The notes under the pieces are model-generated. The model was not told the DNA's origin, searched no databases, and saw nothing but the letters and a program-made list of their open reading frames with translations. This document shows, piece by piece, positions 17,277 to 25,317 of a stretch of 64,000 nt of DNA. Numbering within the stretch: the stretch's first letter is position 1; the number at the start of each line of letters is the position of its first letter. Position numbers and translations under genes: made by a program. This DNA comes from JAPLDA01 sp043783155 (GTDB lineage: Bacteria; Bacteroidota; Bacteroidia; AKYH767-A; 2013-40CM-41-45): positions 87,828 to 151,827 of the forward strand of contig JAYVZS010000054.1 of the NCBI GenBank assembly GCA_043783155.1, written 5' to 3'.

Positions 17277-19001
17277 TTATTGTTTAATAAATTTTTTAGT
17301 TACAGTGATTTTTGTTTTTTCATCAGTCAATTGCAATACATAAATTCCTTTTGCCAACGTGCTGATGTCAATTCCATTTTGCAATTGCGGATGCGGAAGC
17401 ATGTAAATAGTTCTTCCTAATATATTGTTTATTTTTATATAATATGCCTGCATGGATGGGTCAGCAAACGACACGTATAATTTATCGTTAGCAGGATTTG
17501 GATAAAGAGAAAAATCTTTTGGCGCTTGTGTTGGCTCGTTAATACCGGTTGTATTTCCTGTAACAACAAATTGTCCCATCATGCCTTCGTCTTCGTGAAG
17601 TGAAATATGGCAGTGATACATAAACGGATGCAGACTGTCAGCATAATCTTCAAACTTTGCAATAAACTTTACAATGGATGGGTTACCGGGACTCAATCGG
17701 GCAGGAACAAAAACAACATCTTTCCAACCAGCCTGTGCAGGCACGGGAGCAACTCCGTTAACAGAAACAATATTGAATTGCACATCATGAATATGAAACG
17801 GGTGACCGAAAACAGATGAACTTGTAATTTGCCAAATCTCTGTATTACCAATAGGAACCTGGTACTCGTTGTAATTAATATTAAAAAGTTTATGATTGAT
17901 GATGAAAGCATTTGGTCCCAGAATATTCGGAACACCTGTGCTATCGCTTATTGTTAGTTGCCTTGTAATAGTGGCATTCGCAGTGTTTAATAAAACATTA
18001 GTAGTTAAAGTTGTTGGAATTGTTGTGATTGGAGAACCTGTTTGCGCTGCAACATTTATATGCAGCATAGTAAAATCTAAATGACCAAGATAATTTCCAA
18101 ATGGTCCTCCTGCAAAACTTTCGCCACCTGCAATATTAGGTGTAAGCGAAGCATTGTATGCTTTTAAATCAACTGCTGTACCGGATTGTCCGTTGAAGTC
18201 AACCAGAATTTCAATTCGTTCACCTGCATGTAATAAATATCTGTTTACAGAAACAGGTGCATTGAGCAAACCACCGTCAGAACAAATCACGGAGAAATTT
18301 CTGTTATCGCTGAAGCCAATATTAAAGGAGCGTTCAATTGCTACATCTAAAATTCTAAAGCGAACTATTTGTGCAGGCACTGAATATTGCGGACGCAATG
18401 TTCCGTTCACCATCATGCTGTCACCATAAGGTACTTTTACAAATTGATTTGATGCGTCAATATCTCTGTCAGTTAACACCAATGGAATATCATCTACTCC
18501 ATACGTGCGTGGCAATGCCAATGCGGATTCTACAGGGTCTCTTACAATTATCAACCCGCCTAAACCTTTGATAATTTGGTCTTCAGTCATCGTGTGCAGA
18601 TGCGGATGATACCAATAAGTGGCAGCATTGTTTGTTACTTTCCAGTAAGGTTGCCAGATGGTGCCGGGAGGAATTATCTGATGCGGACCGCCATCCATAA
18701 CAGCGGGGAGATGAAAACCATGCCAGTGAATAGTTGTTGAATCATTCAAATAATTATGCACGTTCATGTGGACAGTATCACCTTTATTAAAAAACAAAGT
18801 GGGTCCCCAAAATTTTCCGTTAATACCTGCTGTGATAGTTTGATTGCCGGGAAGTATTTGTGAAAACGTGTCTTTAAGATTTAGGTTGAATGTGGTTCCC
18901 GATAGTGTGTCAGGTATCCAAAGTGTATTGTATGATTGCGCTGATGCATTTATTTTAAATAGAATTATTAATGCAAATAGAAGTGTGATTTTTTTTATCA
19001 T
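17277..19001 (-). CDS. Multicopper oxidase with T9SS tail (copy 1)
   Basis: This 574-residue exported oxidase has a signal peptide (1-21), three cupredoxin domains and all four copper motifs. They are His92-Trp-His94 (HWHGFH), His132-Pro-His134-Leu-His136 (WYHPHLH), His400-Pro-Phe-His403-Ile-His405, and His463-Cys464-His465 with His469 and the axial ligand Met474 (HCHISLHEDEGMM). The Met makes the type 1 site CueO/bilirubin-oxidase-like. A T9SS tail (about 497-574, LYPNPANDKLYVSF to KFIKQ) sends it to the cell surface. Likely activities are cuprous-ion or phenol oxidation with reduction of oxygen to water. It is a tandem paralogue of the next gene and starts a tightly spaced run with the propeller gene. 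Confidence 0.94.
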   Translation of the reverse strand: MIKKITLLFALIILFKINASAQSYNTLWIPDTLSGTTFNLNLKDTFSQILPGNQTITAGINGKFWGPTLFFNKGDTVHMNVHNYLNDSTTIHWHGFHLPAVMDGGPHQIIPPGTIWQPYWKVTNNAATYWYHPHLHTMTEDQIIKGLGGLIIVRDPVESALALPRTYGVDDIPLVLTDRDIDASNQFVKVPYGDSMMVNGTLRPQYSVPAQIVRFRILDVAIERSFNIGFSDNRNFSVICSDGGLLNAPVSVNRYLLHAGERIEILVDFNGQSGTAVDLKAYNASLTPNIAGGESFAGGPFGNYLGHLDFTMLHINVAAQTGSPITTIPTTLTTNVLLNTANATITRQLTISDSTGVPNILGPNAFIINHKLFNINYNEYQVPIGNTEIWQITSSSVFGHPFHIHDVQFNIVSVNGVAPVPAQAGWKDVVFVPARLSPGNPSIVKFIAKFEDYADSLHPFMYHCHISLHEDEGMMGQFVVTGNTTGINEPTQAPKDFSLYPNPANDKLYVSFADPSMQAYYIKINNILGRTIYMLPHPQLQNGIDISTLAKGIYVLQLTDEKTKITVTKKFIKQ

Positions 19002-19103
19002 ACTGATTGTTGAAATATTTGAGATGTAGAATTTAGATGCTCTTTGTTTATAAAACCTGCGGTTGGTTTAACGTGGCTTAAAAATTCTTTTCTCATCGTT
19101 AAA

Positions 19104-20825
19104 TTATTCCTTTATAAATTTTTTAGTTACAGTGACTTTTGTTTTTTCATCAGTCAATTGCAATACATAAATTCCTTTTGCCAACGTGCTGATGTCAATT
19201 CCATTTTGCAATTGCGGACGCGGGAGCATGTAAATAGTTTTGCCTGCTGTGTTATTAATTTTTATGTAATACGCCTGCATAGTAGGGTCATCAAAAGAGA
19301 TGTATAATTTATTGTTTGCAGGATTTGGATAAAGCGAAAAATCTTTTGGCGATTGTGTTGGCTCGTTAATGCCTGTTGTATTTCCTGTAACAACAAATTG
19401 TCCCATCATGCCGCCATCTTCATGATTTGAAAAATGACAGTGATACATAAACGGGTGAATGGAATCAGAATAATCTTCAAACTTAGCTACAAACGAAACG
19501 GATTCTCCTCTCGGTAAATACACATCATCTTTCCAACCTGATTCGTAATTTCCGACTGCAGATGCATTGCCATTCCTTGCAACAATTTTAAATTGCACAT
19601 CATGAATGTGAAAAGCGTGACTGAAAATATTGCTATTTACAATGGTCCATTCTTCAATTGTATTTACGTTTACTGTTTTATTAATTGTGTTTAAAACAAA
19701 AGCGGCATTATCAAAAGCAAATTCTGCAAGACCTATTCCGGTACCCGGAGTAACATTTACTGTGCGGTTTACTGTTGCATTTGCAGCCGTCCAATAAATA
19801 TTATTTGCAAGTGTTGCAGGCATTGTTATAACAGGAGTTGCCGTTGTTGCGGCAACATTGAGATGCAAAACGGTAAAGTCATGATTGTTTAATAAACTTC
19901 CGTTTATTCCGCTTTGCTGTGGCTCTGCACCGGGGAAACCAAATACTTGTCCAGTATTAAATGCTTTTAAATCTAAACTTGAACCAACAGCATCAGCACT
20001 AAAGTCAACTAATATTTCAATGCGTTCTCCAACCATCAGTTTCACTCTCGTAACAGCAACAGGTGCGTTTAATAATCCACCGTCATTGGCAATAATGTAA
20101 AAAGTTCTGTTGTCGCTGAATCCTAAATTATATCCTCTTTCAATTTCAGCATTCAAAATTCGCAAGCGCACATATTGTTTGGGCAAACTTACCTGCGCGT
20201 TCGGAGTGCCGTTGGTTAACATGTAATCTCCGTACTCACTTATATTTACACCATTTGTTACGGTAAATTGATTAGTTGCATCATAACCTCTGCTTGTTAA
20301 CACGATTGGAAAATCATCAACACCATAAGTTCGCGGCAATGTCAATGCAGCTTCTATTGGGTCCCGCACAATAATAAATCCGCCAAGTCCTTTGGTAAGA
20401 TGCTCCATTGTCATGTTATGCAAATGCGGATGATACCAATAAGTAGCAGCGTTGTTGGTTACTTTCCAGTAAGGTTGCCAAATTGTGCCGGGCGGAATTA
20501 TCTGATGAGGTCCGCCATCCATCACAGCAGGCAGGTGCATTCCGTGCCAGTGAACAGTTGTTGAATCATTCAAATTATTTTGCACATTCATGTGTACAGT
20601 ATCACCCTGATTAAAAATTAAAGTGGGTCCCCAAAACCGACTGCCGTTAATTCCTGCTGTTATTGTTTGATTGCCGGGTCGCAATTGTGCGAACGTGTCA
20701 TTAAGTGTCAAATTAAAATTTGTTCCTGATATAGTGTCGGGAATCCAAAGCGAATTGTATTGAGCTGATAAATTTTTTGTAAAAAGAAAAATTATCAGGC
20801 AGAGTACGGTGTGTTTTTTGTTCAT
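19104..20825 (-). CDS. Multicopper oxidase with T9SS tail (copy 2)
   Basis: This 573-residue paralogue of the neighbouring oxidase has a signal peptide ending near residue 22 and the same copper ligands: HWHGMH (92-95), WYHPHLH (130-136), SHAFHIHDVQF near residue 400, and HCHFSNHEDGGMM near 460-474. The C-terminal 80 residues, including LYPNPANNKLYISF and GIDISTLAKGIYVLQLTDEK, are almost identical to those of copy 1, also at DNA level. The central domain is more divergent. It is the first gene of the eight-gene run and has a candidate promoter 80-90 bases upstream. Dissimilar central loops suggest that the two oxidases differ in substrate. Confidence 0.94.
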   Translation of the reverse strand: MNKKHTVLCLIIFLFTKNLSAQYNSLWIPDTISGTNFNLTLNDTFAQLRPGNQTITAGINGSRFWGPTLIFNQGDTVHMNVQNNLNDSTTVHWHGMHLPAVMDGGPHQIIPPGTIWQPYWKVTNNAATYWYHPHLHNMTMEHLTKGLGGFIIVRDPIEAALTLPRTYGVDDFPIVLTSRGYDATNQFTVTNGVNISEYGDYMLTNGTPNAQVSLPKQYVRLRILNAEIERGYNLGFSDNRTFYIIANDGGLLNAPVAVTRVKLMVGERIEILVDFSADAVGSSLDLKAFNTGQVFGFPGAEPQQSGINGSLLNNHDFTVLHLNVAATTATPVITMPATLANNIYWTAANATVNRTVNVTPGTGIGLAEFAFDNAAFVLNTINKTVNVNTIEEWTIVNSNIFSHAFHIHDVQFKIVARNGNASAVGNYESGWKDDVYLPRGESVSFVAKFEDYSDSIHPFMYHCHFSNHEDGGMMGQFVVTGNTTGINEPTQSPKDFSLYPNPANNKLYISFDDPTMQAYYIKINNTAGKTIYMLPRPQLQNGIDISTLAKGIYVLQLTDEKTKVTVTKKFIKE

Positions 20826-20869
20826 GATGAATGTTGAGATATGTATGTTTTAGCAGTTAGATGCGCTTT

Positions 20870-20879
20870 GATTAAATAA
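20870..20879 (-). promoter_or_regulatory. Possible shared ECF-type promoter element upstream of oxidase copy 2
   Basis: The minus strand reads TTATTTAATC 45 bases upstream of the oxidase start. Nearly the same decamer, TTATTTAGTC, lies 27 bases upstream of the sigma-factor gene (22563-22572). A promoter element common to an ECF sigma gene and its target operon would look like this, but a match of 9 in 10 AT-rich bases can arise by chance. Confidence 0.25.
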
Positions 20880-20903
20880 CTTGCGAATAGTTTAAACGGT
20901 TTA

Positions 20904-20911
20904 CAAATTTA
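20904..20911 (-). promoter_or_regulatory. Candidate -7 box upstream of the oxidase operon
   Basis: The minus strand reads TAAATTTG, matching TAnnTTTG, about 80 bases upstream of the copy 2 oxidase start. No TTTG lies at the expected -33 distance, so this may be a housekeeping promoter of low strength or a chance match. Confidence 0.3.
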
Positions 20912-20935
20912 CTTGAAGAATATTAGTGCGGTTGG

Positions 20936-20953
20936 GCAAAATAAAATGTGAGG
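20936..20953 (+). repeat. 18 bp direct repeat, left copy
   Basis: GCAAAATAAAATGTGAGG recurs with one mismatch at 22702-22719. The two copies bracket the sigma / small membrane protein / Spy-like triad. Confidence 0.6.
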
Positions 20954-21109
20954 ATGTGCATTTACATTGTTTGCTGATAGTGATAGAGAAATAATTATAA
21001 CTAAACCTGGAATTTTATTTTTCATTTTATTTGTTTACCGCGTTTTTAGAATTGATGAATCACATTTATTAAGACGATACTATTTTTTATTTTCGGCACT
21101 ATCATTAAA

Positions 21110-21607
21110 TTATTTTTTTTTCGGTTGATTATCTGGTCTGAAATAATCTCTGATTTCTAAAATTAAATTTTGAAACTTTTCTAACTGTTCGGGAGTGCAA
21201 ATTGCTTTTAGTTGTTGTGCCTGTTCAATTCGCAATAGTTCCATTTGATACTCATTGTCGGCAACGCTTTTCGCTAAAGTTTTTACTTCTTCTTCGTTTG
21301 TAGTTTTATTAAACATTGTTTCATTCATGGAATCTCTTTCGTTACGAATGATTGTTGCCAATGATTTTTCTTTTTCAAAAATATCGGAACGAAGATTTTT
21401 TATTTGTTCAACTTGCCTATCAGTTAAGTTTAATTCCTTCTGCAAAACAGTTGACACATCACGATATTCATTCTGGTGTGGAAACAATTCGGGTTCATGG
21501 TGATGCGAAAAATCTTTCCATAAAAAAATACCGATTGAAAATAAATTCAATGCAGTAAGCAGAATTACCAAGCGAACTAATAATTTCTTTTGTGCAAAAA
21601 TATCCAT
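21110..21607 (-). CDS. Spy/CpxP/CnrX-like periplasmic sensor-type protein
   Basis: The 165-residue protein is anchored by an N-terminal helix (about 9-30), followed by a His-rich stretch SHHHEPELFPHQ (34-45). A long helical domain carries two LTxxQ-type motifs (NLTDRQVEQIKNLRSD and CTPEQLEKFQNLI), the hallmark of the Spy/CpxP/ZraP/CnrX superfamily. Members are periplasmic chaperones or metal sensors; membrane-anchored CnrX holds Ni or Co through His/Glu/Met residues and restrains an anti-sigma factor. The gene lies 3 bp downstream of a small membrane protein gene and of an ECF sigma gene, the same set as CnrYXH. A metal-sensing role is inferred from this context and the His cluster. Confidence 0.75.
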   Translation of the reverse strand: MDIFAQKKLLVRLVILLTALNLFSIGIFLWKDFSHHHEPELFPHQNEYRDVSTVLQKELNLTDRQVEQIKNLRSDIFEKEKSLATIIRNERDSMNETMFNKTTNEEEVKTLAKSVADNEYQMELLRIEQAQQLKAICTPEQLEKFQNLILEIRDYFRPDNQPKKK

Positions 21608-21610
21608 GCC

Positions 21611-21919
21611 TTAATTGTTTATTGAACTTGAATTACTCAATAGTTCTTTTGAAATCACTTGTAATTCTTTCTCCCGACTTGGGGTTTGCTGTGATTCATT
21701 CATCGTTGTTTTAAAAATAAAACCAATGTTTGCAATAACAACAAGTAACATTAATAAAGCATACTTTGACGAAGAAAATCTTGCTATTGAATTTGGTTTT
21801 GCGACAGATAATTTTTGCATCAATGAATCATTCCATTCTGATGACGGCTGAATGTTTTCCATTGATTCAAACTCCTGAAGTGTTTGAGAAACTCTGTTAT
21901 TTAATTCCTGCTCTTGCAT
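21611..21919 (-). CDS. Small single-span membrane protein, putative anti-sigma factor
   Basis: This 102-residue protein has an acidic cytoplasmic N-terminal part (about 1-45, QEQELNNRVSQTLQEFESME and similar), one transmembrane helix (about 50-67, KYALLMLLVVIANIGFIF) and a short polar periplasmic tail. The size, topology and position directly after an ECF sigma gene fit a minimal membrane anti-sigma factor such as CnrY, with the N-terminal helices clamping the sigma factor. There is no HxxxCxxC zinc motif, so it is not a ZAS-domain protein. The functional call rests on topology and gene order, not on sequence similarity. Confidence 0.65.
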   Translation of the reverse strand: MQEQELNNRVSQTLQEFESMENIQPSSEWNDSLMQKLSVAKPNSIARFSSSKYALLMLLVVIANIGFIFKTTMNESQQTPSREKELQVISKELLSNSSSINN

Positions 21920-21972
21920 TGTTGTTATTTAGTTTGACGATTAATATTTTCTGTTCCGGCACTTTTAGTAAA

Positions 21973-22536
21973 TTATTTTTTGAGGATAGATTCTAATTCT
22001 TCGCTTACTTTTTTTTTGGCACGATACACCAATGATTCGACGGCAAGTGTCGTCGTATTCATAATCTCGGCAATTTCGGAATTGGTGTAGCCGTCAATTT
22101 TGCTCAATGTAAAAGCTACCCGTTGGCTGTCGGGCAAAGCGTTTAATGCCTGCATCACTTCTTTCATTTTTTCTTTTTCGTGCAATTGTTTGTCGGGCAT
22201 TGTTCCACCACCAATCCAGTGTGCCACTTCATCCAGATGCAGTATTTTGCCAAGTGAAGTGATGCGTTTTTTACGATTGCGTTTTTTTATTTCGTCCAAA
22301 CATTTTGTTACAGCAATTCTGTAAATCCATGTTGAAAGTTTTGCATCGCCACGAAATGATTTGATGGATTGAAATACCTCAATAAAAACTTCCTGCGAAA
22401 TGTCTTCCGCATCTTCTTTGTCCAATAAAAAACGGTAGCAAGTGTTGATTACTCTTTTTCCATAGAGCATCACCAGTTCATTAAATGCAGCTTTATCACC
22501 TGCTATTAAATTGCGCAACAAAGCATCATCATCCAT
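21973..22536 (-). CDS. ECF-type RNA polymerase sigma factor
   Basis: This 187-residue protein has sigma region 2 (about 24-90: YRFLLDKEDAEDISQEVFIEVFQ, then STWIYRIAVTKCLDEIKKRNR) and region 4 (about 125-180: ALNALPDSQRVAFTLSKIDGY, then EIAEIMNTTTLAVESLVYRAKKKV). These bind the -10 and -35 elements respectively, and no region 1 or 3 is present, so it is group 4. It heads a three-gene unit with the small membrane protein and the Spy/CnrX-like protein, with gaps of 53 and 3 bp. That order suggests that the sigma factor is released on an envelope signal and directs transcription of itself and probably of the oxidase operon downstream. Confidence 0.93.
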   Translation of the reverse strand: MDDDALLRNLIAGDKAAFNELVMLYGKRVINTCYRFLLDKEDAEDISQEVFIEVFQSIKSFRGDAKLSTWIYRIAVTKCLDEIKKRNRKKRITSLGKILHLDEVAHWIGGGTMPDKQLHEKEKMKEVMQALNALPDSQRVAFTLSKIDGYTNSEIAEIMNTTTLAVESLVYRAKKKVSEELESILKK

Positions 22537-23194
22537 TAGTTACATAGGAGTAAACGGAAAGAGACTAAATAAGTATGCATAAGTTTAAGAACAGATTTTA
22601 CTGCAAAGAACGGAATAAAGCGCGGGGGAAAGTCAATTCTACTCCATGATTTTGTTTTTGATTCAGTTTGCTTCGAAACTTACTATTAAAAACTGATGCG
22701 AGCAAAGTAAAATGTGAGGCAACAGATGGGGGGATTCTTGTACGATTGGGTTGCTTCTCTATTTGTTTTACAGAAGCGACAGCCGAAACGGCTTTGACGA
22801 CCGGCTGAGAAGCTCATTTCTTGCACACAGTTTGAAGTTGCTTTAAGCCAAACGGCAAAAGTCTGTACTGCCTCGGCTTCAAGTGCCTTTGGATATTCAT
22901 GTTGTTTCCGATGGCAGTAAGCCGGCATGAGCCATGAATCACAATAAGCGCTATCTTAATTTATAGTTTTCTGAAAATTATTAATTGAGCGGTCGTATTG
23001 TTCGGTTTCTAATAATTCATTGCCTTTCATAAAAGACATGTGGCAGAGTAGGTTTTGCTTTAAAACAAGTGTAAAGATTTAGAATTTGTTCTTTGTCAGA
23101 ATTTGGCTGAGAATAAGATCTGCCACTTAATAAAATAAAAAATATGGTTACTTTCATAATTAAATTTTATCGCATAATATGTAAACTATAAAAC
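22537..23194 (-). other. 658 bp non-coding stretch between the sigma-factor gene and the lytic transglycosylase gene
   Basis: No convincing gene is present. The stretch holds the possible sigma promoter element (22563-22572), the right copy of an 18 bp direct repeat (22702-22719) and a GC-richer segment of about 200 bp (22730-22930). An 80-codon open frame in that segment has the composition of non-coding repeat DNA. An 8 bp inverted pair GTGGCAGA/TCTGCCAC lies at 23040-23047 and 23119-23126. The segment may be a decayed repeat or cassette remnant. Confidence 0.5.
22702..22719 (+). repeat. 18 bp direct repeat, right copy
   Basis: GCAAAGTAAAATGTGAGG differs at one position from 20936-20953. 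Together the copies flank the sigma-factor triad at a distance of about 1.77 kb. Confidence 0.6.
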
Positions 23195-24136
23195 CTACTT
23201 CAAACCCTCTCCGTCCTCCAAACCTGCATATCCCGGCTTAAGAATTTTGATTGAATAACTTTTCCTGTCTTTGTTGGTGAGATAATTTTGTCGAAGCCAT
23301 GGATTCAAAAGCTTCAGCGTTTTGTAATTGGTTTTATTCTGAATGGAGAAATCGGCGAGGTCGGCGATTGTGCTGTCGATCGTCAACGTATCGCACACAA
23401 ATGGAGTGTATAGGTCCTGCATGCGGAAATAAAATCCATATTGAAGAGGATGATTCAGCACTTCTTTGATAGCAAGGATGCGGAAGACATACCTAAATGT
23501 TTCATCATTTAGTAACAGATCGTAATAGTTTTTTACTTTTTGTTTTTCAATCTGCTTCGCAAGTCCTGTTGTTCCCATGTTATAGGAAGCTGCCACCAGC
23601 GACCAGCTTCCGAATTGAGTATAAGCTTTATTGAAAAATGCACAAGCCGCTTCCGTAGATCGTTCAACACTATAACGTTCGTCCACTTCATCGGTGATTA
23701 GCAATCCGTTCATTTTTCCCGTGGCTTCAATAAACTGCCAAAAGCCGACTGCGTTAGAAGGTGAAACAACATTCGTGAGCCCGCTTTCAGCGACGGCGAG
23801 GTATTTGAAATCATCCGGAATATTATTTTTTTTGAGAATCGGTTCGATCACAGGAAGCCAGCGGTGGGCGCGCTTGATCAGCAACAGTGTTTGCGATTGC
23901 CAATACACATTCACCAGCATCTCGCGATCGAGGCGTTCCTTTACATCAAAAATTTTCAAGGGAACTTTTTCATCAGCAAAACTTAATTCTTTCAGTATGT
24001 TTAGTGAATAGGTATGATGATTTTCCCGGAAGAGTTTTGCAAACTCATCATCAGGATTGCCGATCGAGAAAATAAAAACTTTTAAAAAAGTGACGGCAAG
24101 CAGTAAGAAGCATCCATAGACAAGGAATTTTTTCAT
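23195..24136 (-). CDS. Lytic transglycosylase (SLT/MltD-like, GH23)
   Basis: This 313-residue protein has an N-terminal signal or anchor (1-25) and an SLT domain at about 95-235. The catalytic Glu117 lies in LAVAESGLTN, followed by NAVGFWQF and the C-side motifs AASYNMGTTGLAKQ and YVFRILAIKEVL. The enzyme cleaves the MurNAc-GlcNAc bond of peptidoglycan to give 1,6-anhydro ends. There is no LysM domain. It lies downstream (47 bp) of the WecA-like gene at the end of the polysaccharide cluster. A role in opening the wall for export machinery, or ordinary wall turnover, are both possible. Confidence 0.9.
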   Translation of the reverse strand: MKKFLVYGCFLLLAVTFLKVFIFSIGNPDDEFAKLFRENHHTYSLNILKELSFADEKVPLKIFDVKERLDREMLVNVYWQSQTLLLIKRAHRWLPVIEPILKKNNIPDDFKYLAVAESGLTNVVSPSNAVGFWQFIEATGKMNGLLITDEVDERYSVERSTEAACAFFNKAYTQFGSWSLVAASYNMGTTGLAKQIEKQKVKNYYDLLLNDETFRYVFRILAIKEVLNHPLQYGFYFRMQDLYTPFVCDTLTIDSTIADLADFSIQNKTNYKTLKLLNPWLRQNYLTNKDRKSYSIKILKPGYAGLEDGEGLK

Positions 24137-24183
24137 GGAAACAGTTGTTGAGCCGATAAAGATAATGGTAAAGAAGGTTCAGG

Positions 24184-25260
24184 TTACTTTGTCCTTTTAA
24201 TTCTCGCTGCATAGAAAAACACCCCAAACATGAGCATGAAGTAGGCGGAGAAAAGAACCGTGTATACATGATTCCATTCGAGGAGAAATTTTTCTGCGAC
24301 CACCACAATAATCAGTGAGATGAGTGTGATCAGCCAGAACACCAATGCAACCTGCCGGTCGCTCAATCCGAGATAAGCAAGCGCATGTGTCGTATGATCT
24401 TTTCCACCGATAAAAGGAGATTGTCCCTTTGCGATCCTGTTGATCACAACGGTGGTGGTATCAATAACCGGCATAATAAAGACGATCAGCGGAAGCAATA
24501 GATTCCGGGCGCTGATAAACTCACCGCTTGGCGGCTCAGCATTCCACAGGTATTTGATTCCGATGGCAGCGAGAAAAACGCCGAGAAACTGACTTCCCGT
24601 ATCACCCATATACATTTTTGAAGGATGCCAGTTGTAATAGAGGAAACCGATGATTCCTGCCATTACACCAATCATGATGATAAAATAAATGCTTTGAACA
24701 TCGTTGTGAAGAATCATCACGGCGAGAGCGGATAAAATGATGGAGATGGAAACAGTGGAAGATATGGCGTCCATGTTATCAAGCATGTTCAGCGCATTCA
24801 TGATTCCAACCACCCAGAATATCGTAATGAAATAATTGATTGGCTGGATGTAGGAAATCGAAATGTATGTGCCGGTTAAAACAAGGATGATTCCGCAGGA
24901 AACCTGTGTAAAAAATTTGAACCACGGTCGCGTGTTGTAGGCATCATCTGTAAGGCCAAGAAGAAAACCCAGCATTGTAGCAAGGAGGAAGCCGATAAAT
25001 TCTTTGTTGAGAAATACTTTGTTGGTGTCGATGAAAATGGAGTAGGTGATAACCGACAACAGGCAAAGGATGTAAAATGAAAAACCGCCAACGGCAGGTT
25101 TCGCCTGCGAACTCCAGCGTATAACGGGTTCTGACTGGTTCCTGATACCAAGTGTCTGCACAAACTTTAGAAATAATTTATTGATCAACACCGAAAATAA
25201 AATGGAGACAATAAAAAAAGCGCCGTAAACTAAATAAGGGTGCTGGCTTAAATCGGTCAT
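24184..25260 (-). CDS. Undecaprenyl-phosphate sugar-1-phosphate transferase (WecA/MraY family)
   Basis: This 358-residue protein has about eleven membrane helices and the conserved cytoplasmic loops of the polyprenyl-phosphate N-acetylhexosamine-1-phosphate transferases. These are GLTDDAYNTRPW (Asp-Asp pair), NALNMLDNMDAIS, YMGDTGSQFLG and the loop KDHTTHALAYLGLSDRQ with His residues. It should transfer GlcNAc-1-P or a related sugar phosphate from UDP-sugar to undecaprenyl phosphate, starting assembly of an O-antigen-type or capsular repeat. Its place among rfbC, wzc and wza homologues supports WecA-like rather than MraY function. The sugar donor is not determined. Confidence 0.92.
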   Translation of the reverse strand: MTDLSQHPYLVYGAFFIVSILFSVLINKLFLKFVQTLGIRNQSEPVIRWSSQAKPAVGGFSFYILCLLSVITYSIFIDTNKVFLNKEFIGFLLATMLGFLLGLTDDAYNTRPWFKFFTQVSCGIILVLTGTYISISYIQPINYFITIFWVVGIMNALNMLDNMDAISSTVSISIILSALAVMILHNDVQSIYFIIMIGVMAGIIGFLYYNWHPSKMYMGDTGSQFLGVFLAAIGIKYLWNAEPPSGEFISARNLLLPLIVFIMPVIDTTTVVINRIAKGQSPFIGGKDHTTHALAYLGLSDRQVALVFWLITLISLIIVVVAEKFLLEWNHVYTVLFSAYFMLMFGVFFYAARIKRTK

Positions 25261-25317
25261 GTATAGATACGATTGGTAAGTATTTTTTCAGGATTGCAAA
25301 AGTAAAAATTAACACAT

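Noticed and set aside
10321..22536. The AT-rich block as prophage or integrative element
   Set aside because: No integrase, phage structural genes, relaxase or tRNA attachment site are visible; only composition and a weak 18 bp repeat hint at transfer.
22686..22928. 80-codon minus-strand open frame in the gap after the sigma gene
   Set aside because: The composition (many Cys, Arg, Ser) and absence of any domain or ribosome-binding context look like translated repeat DNA; it is treated as part of an unexplained non-coding segment.
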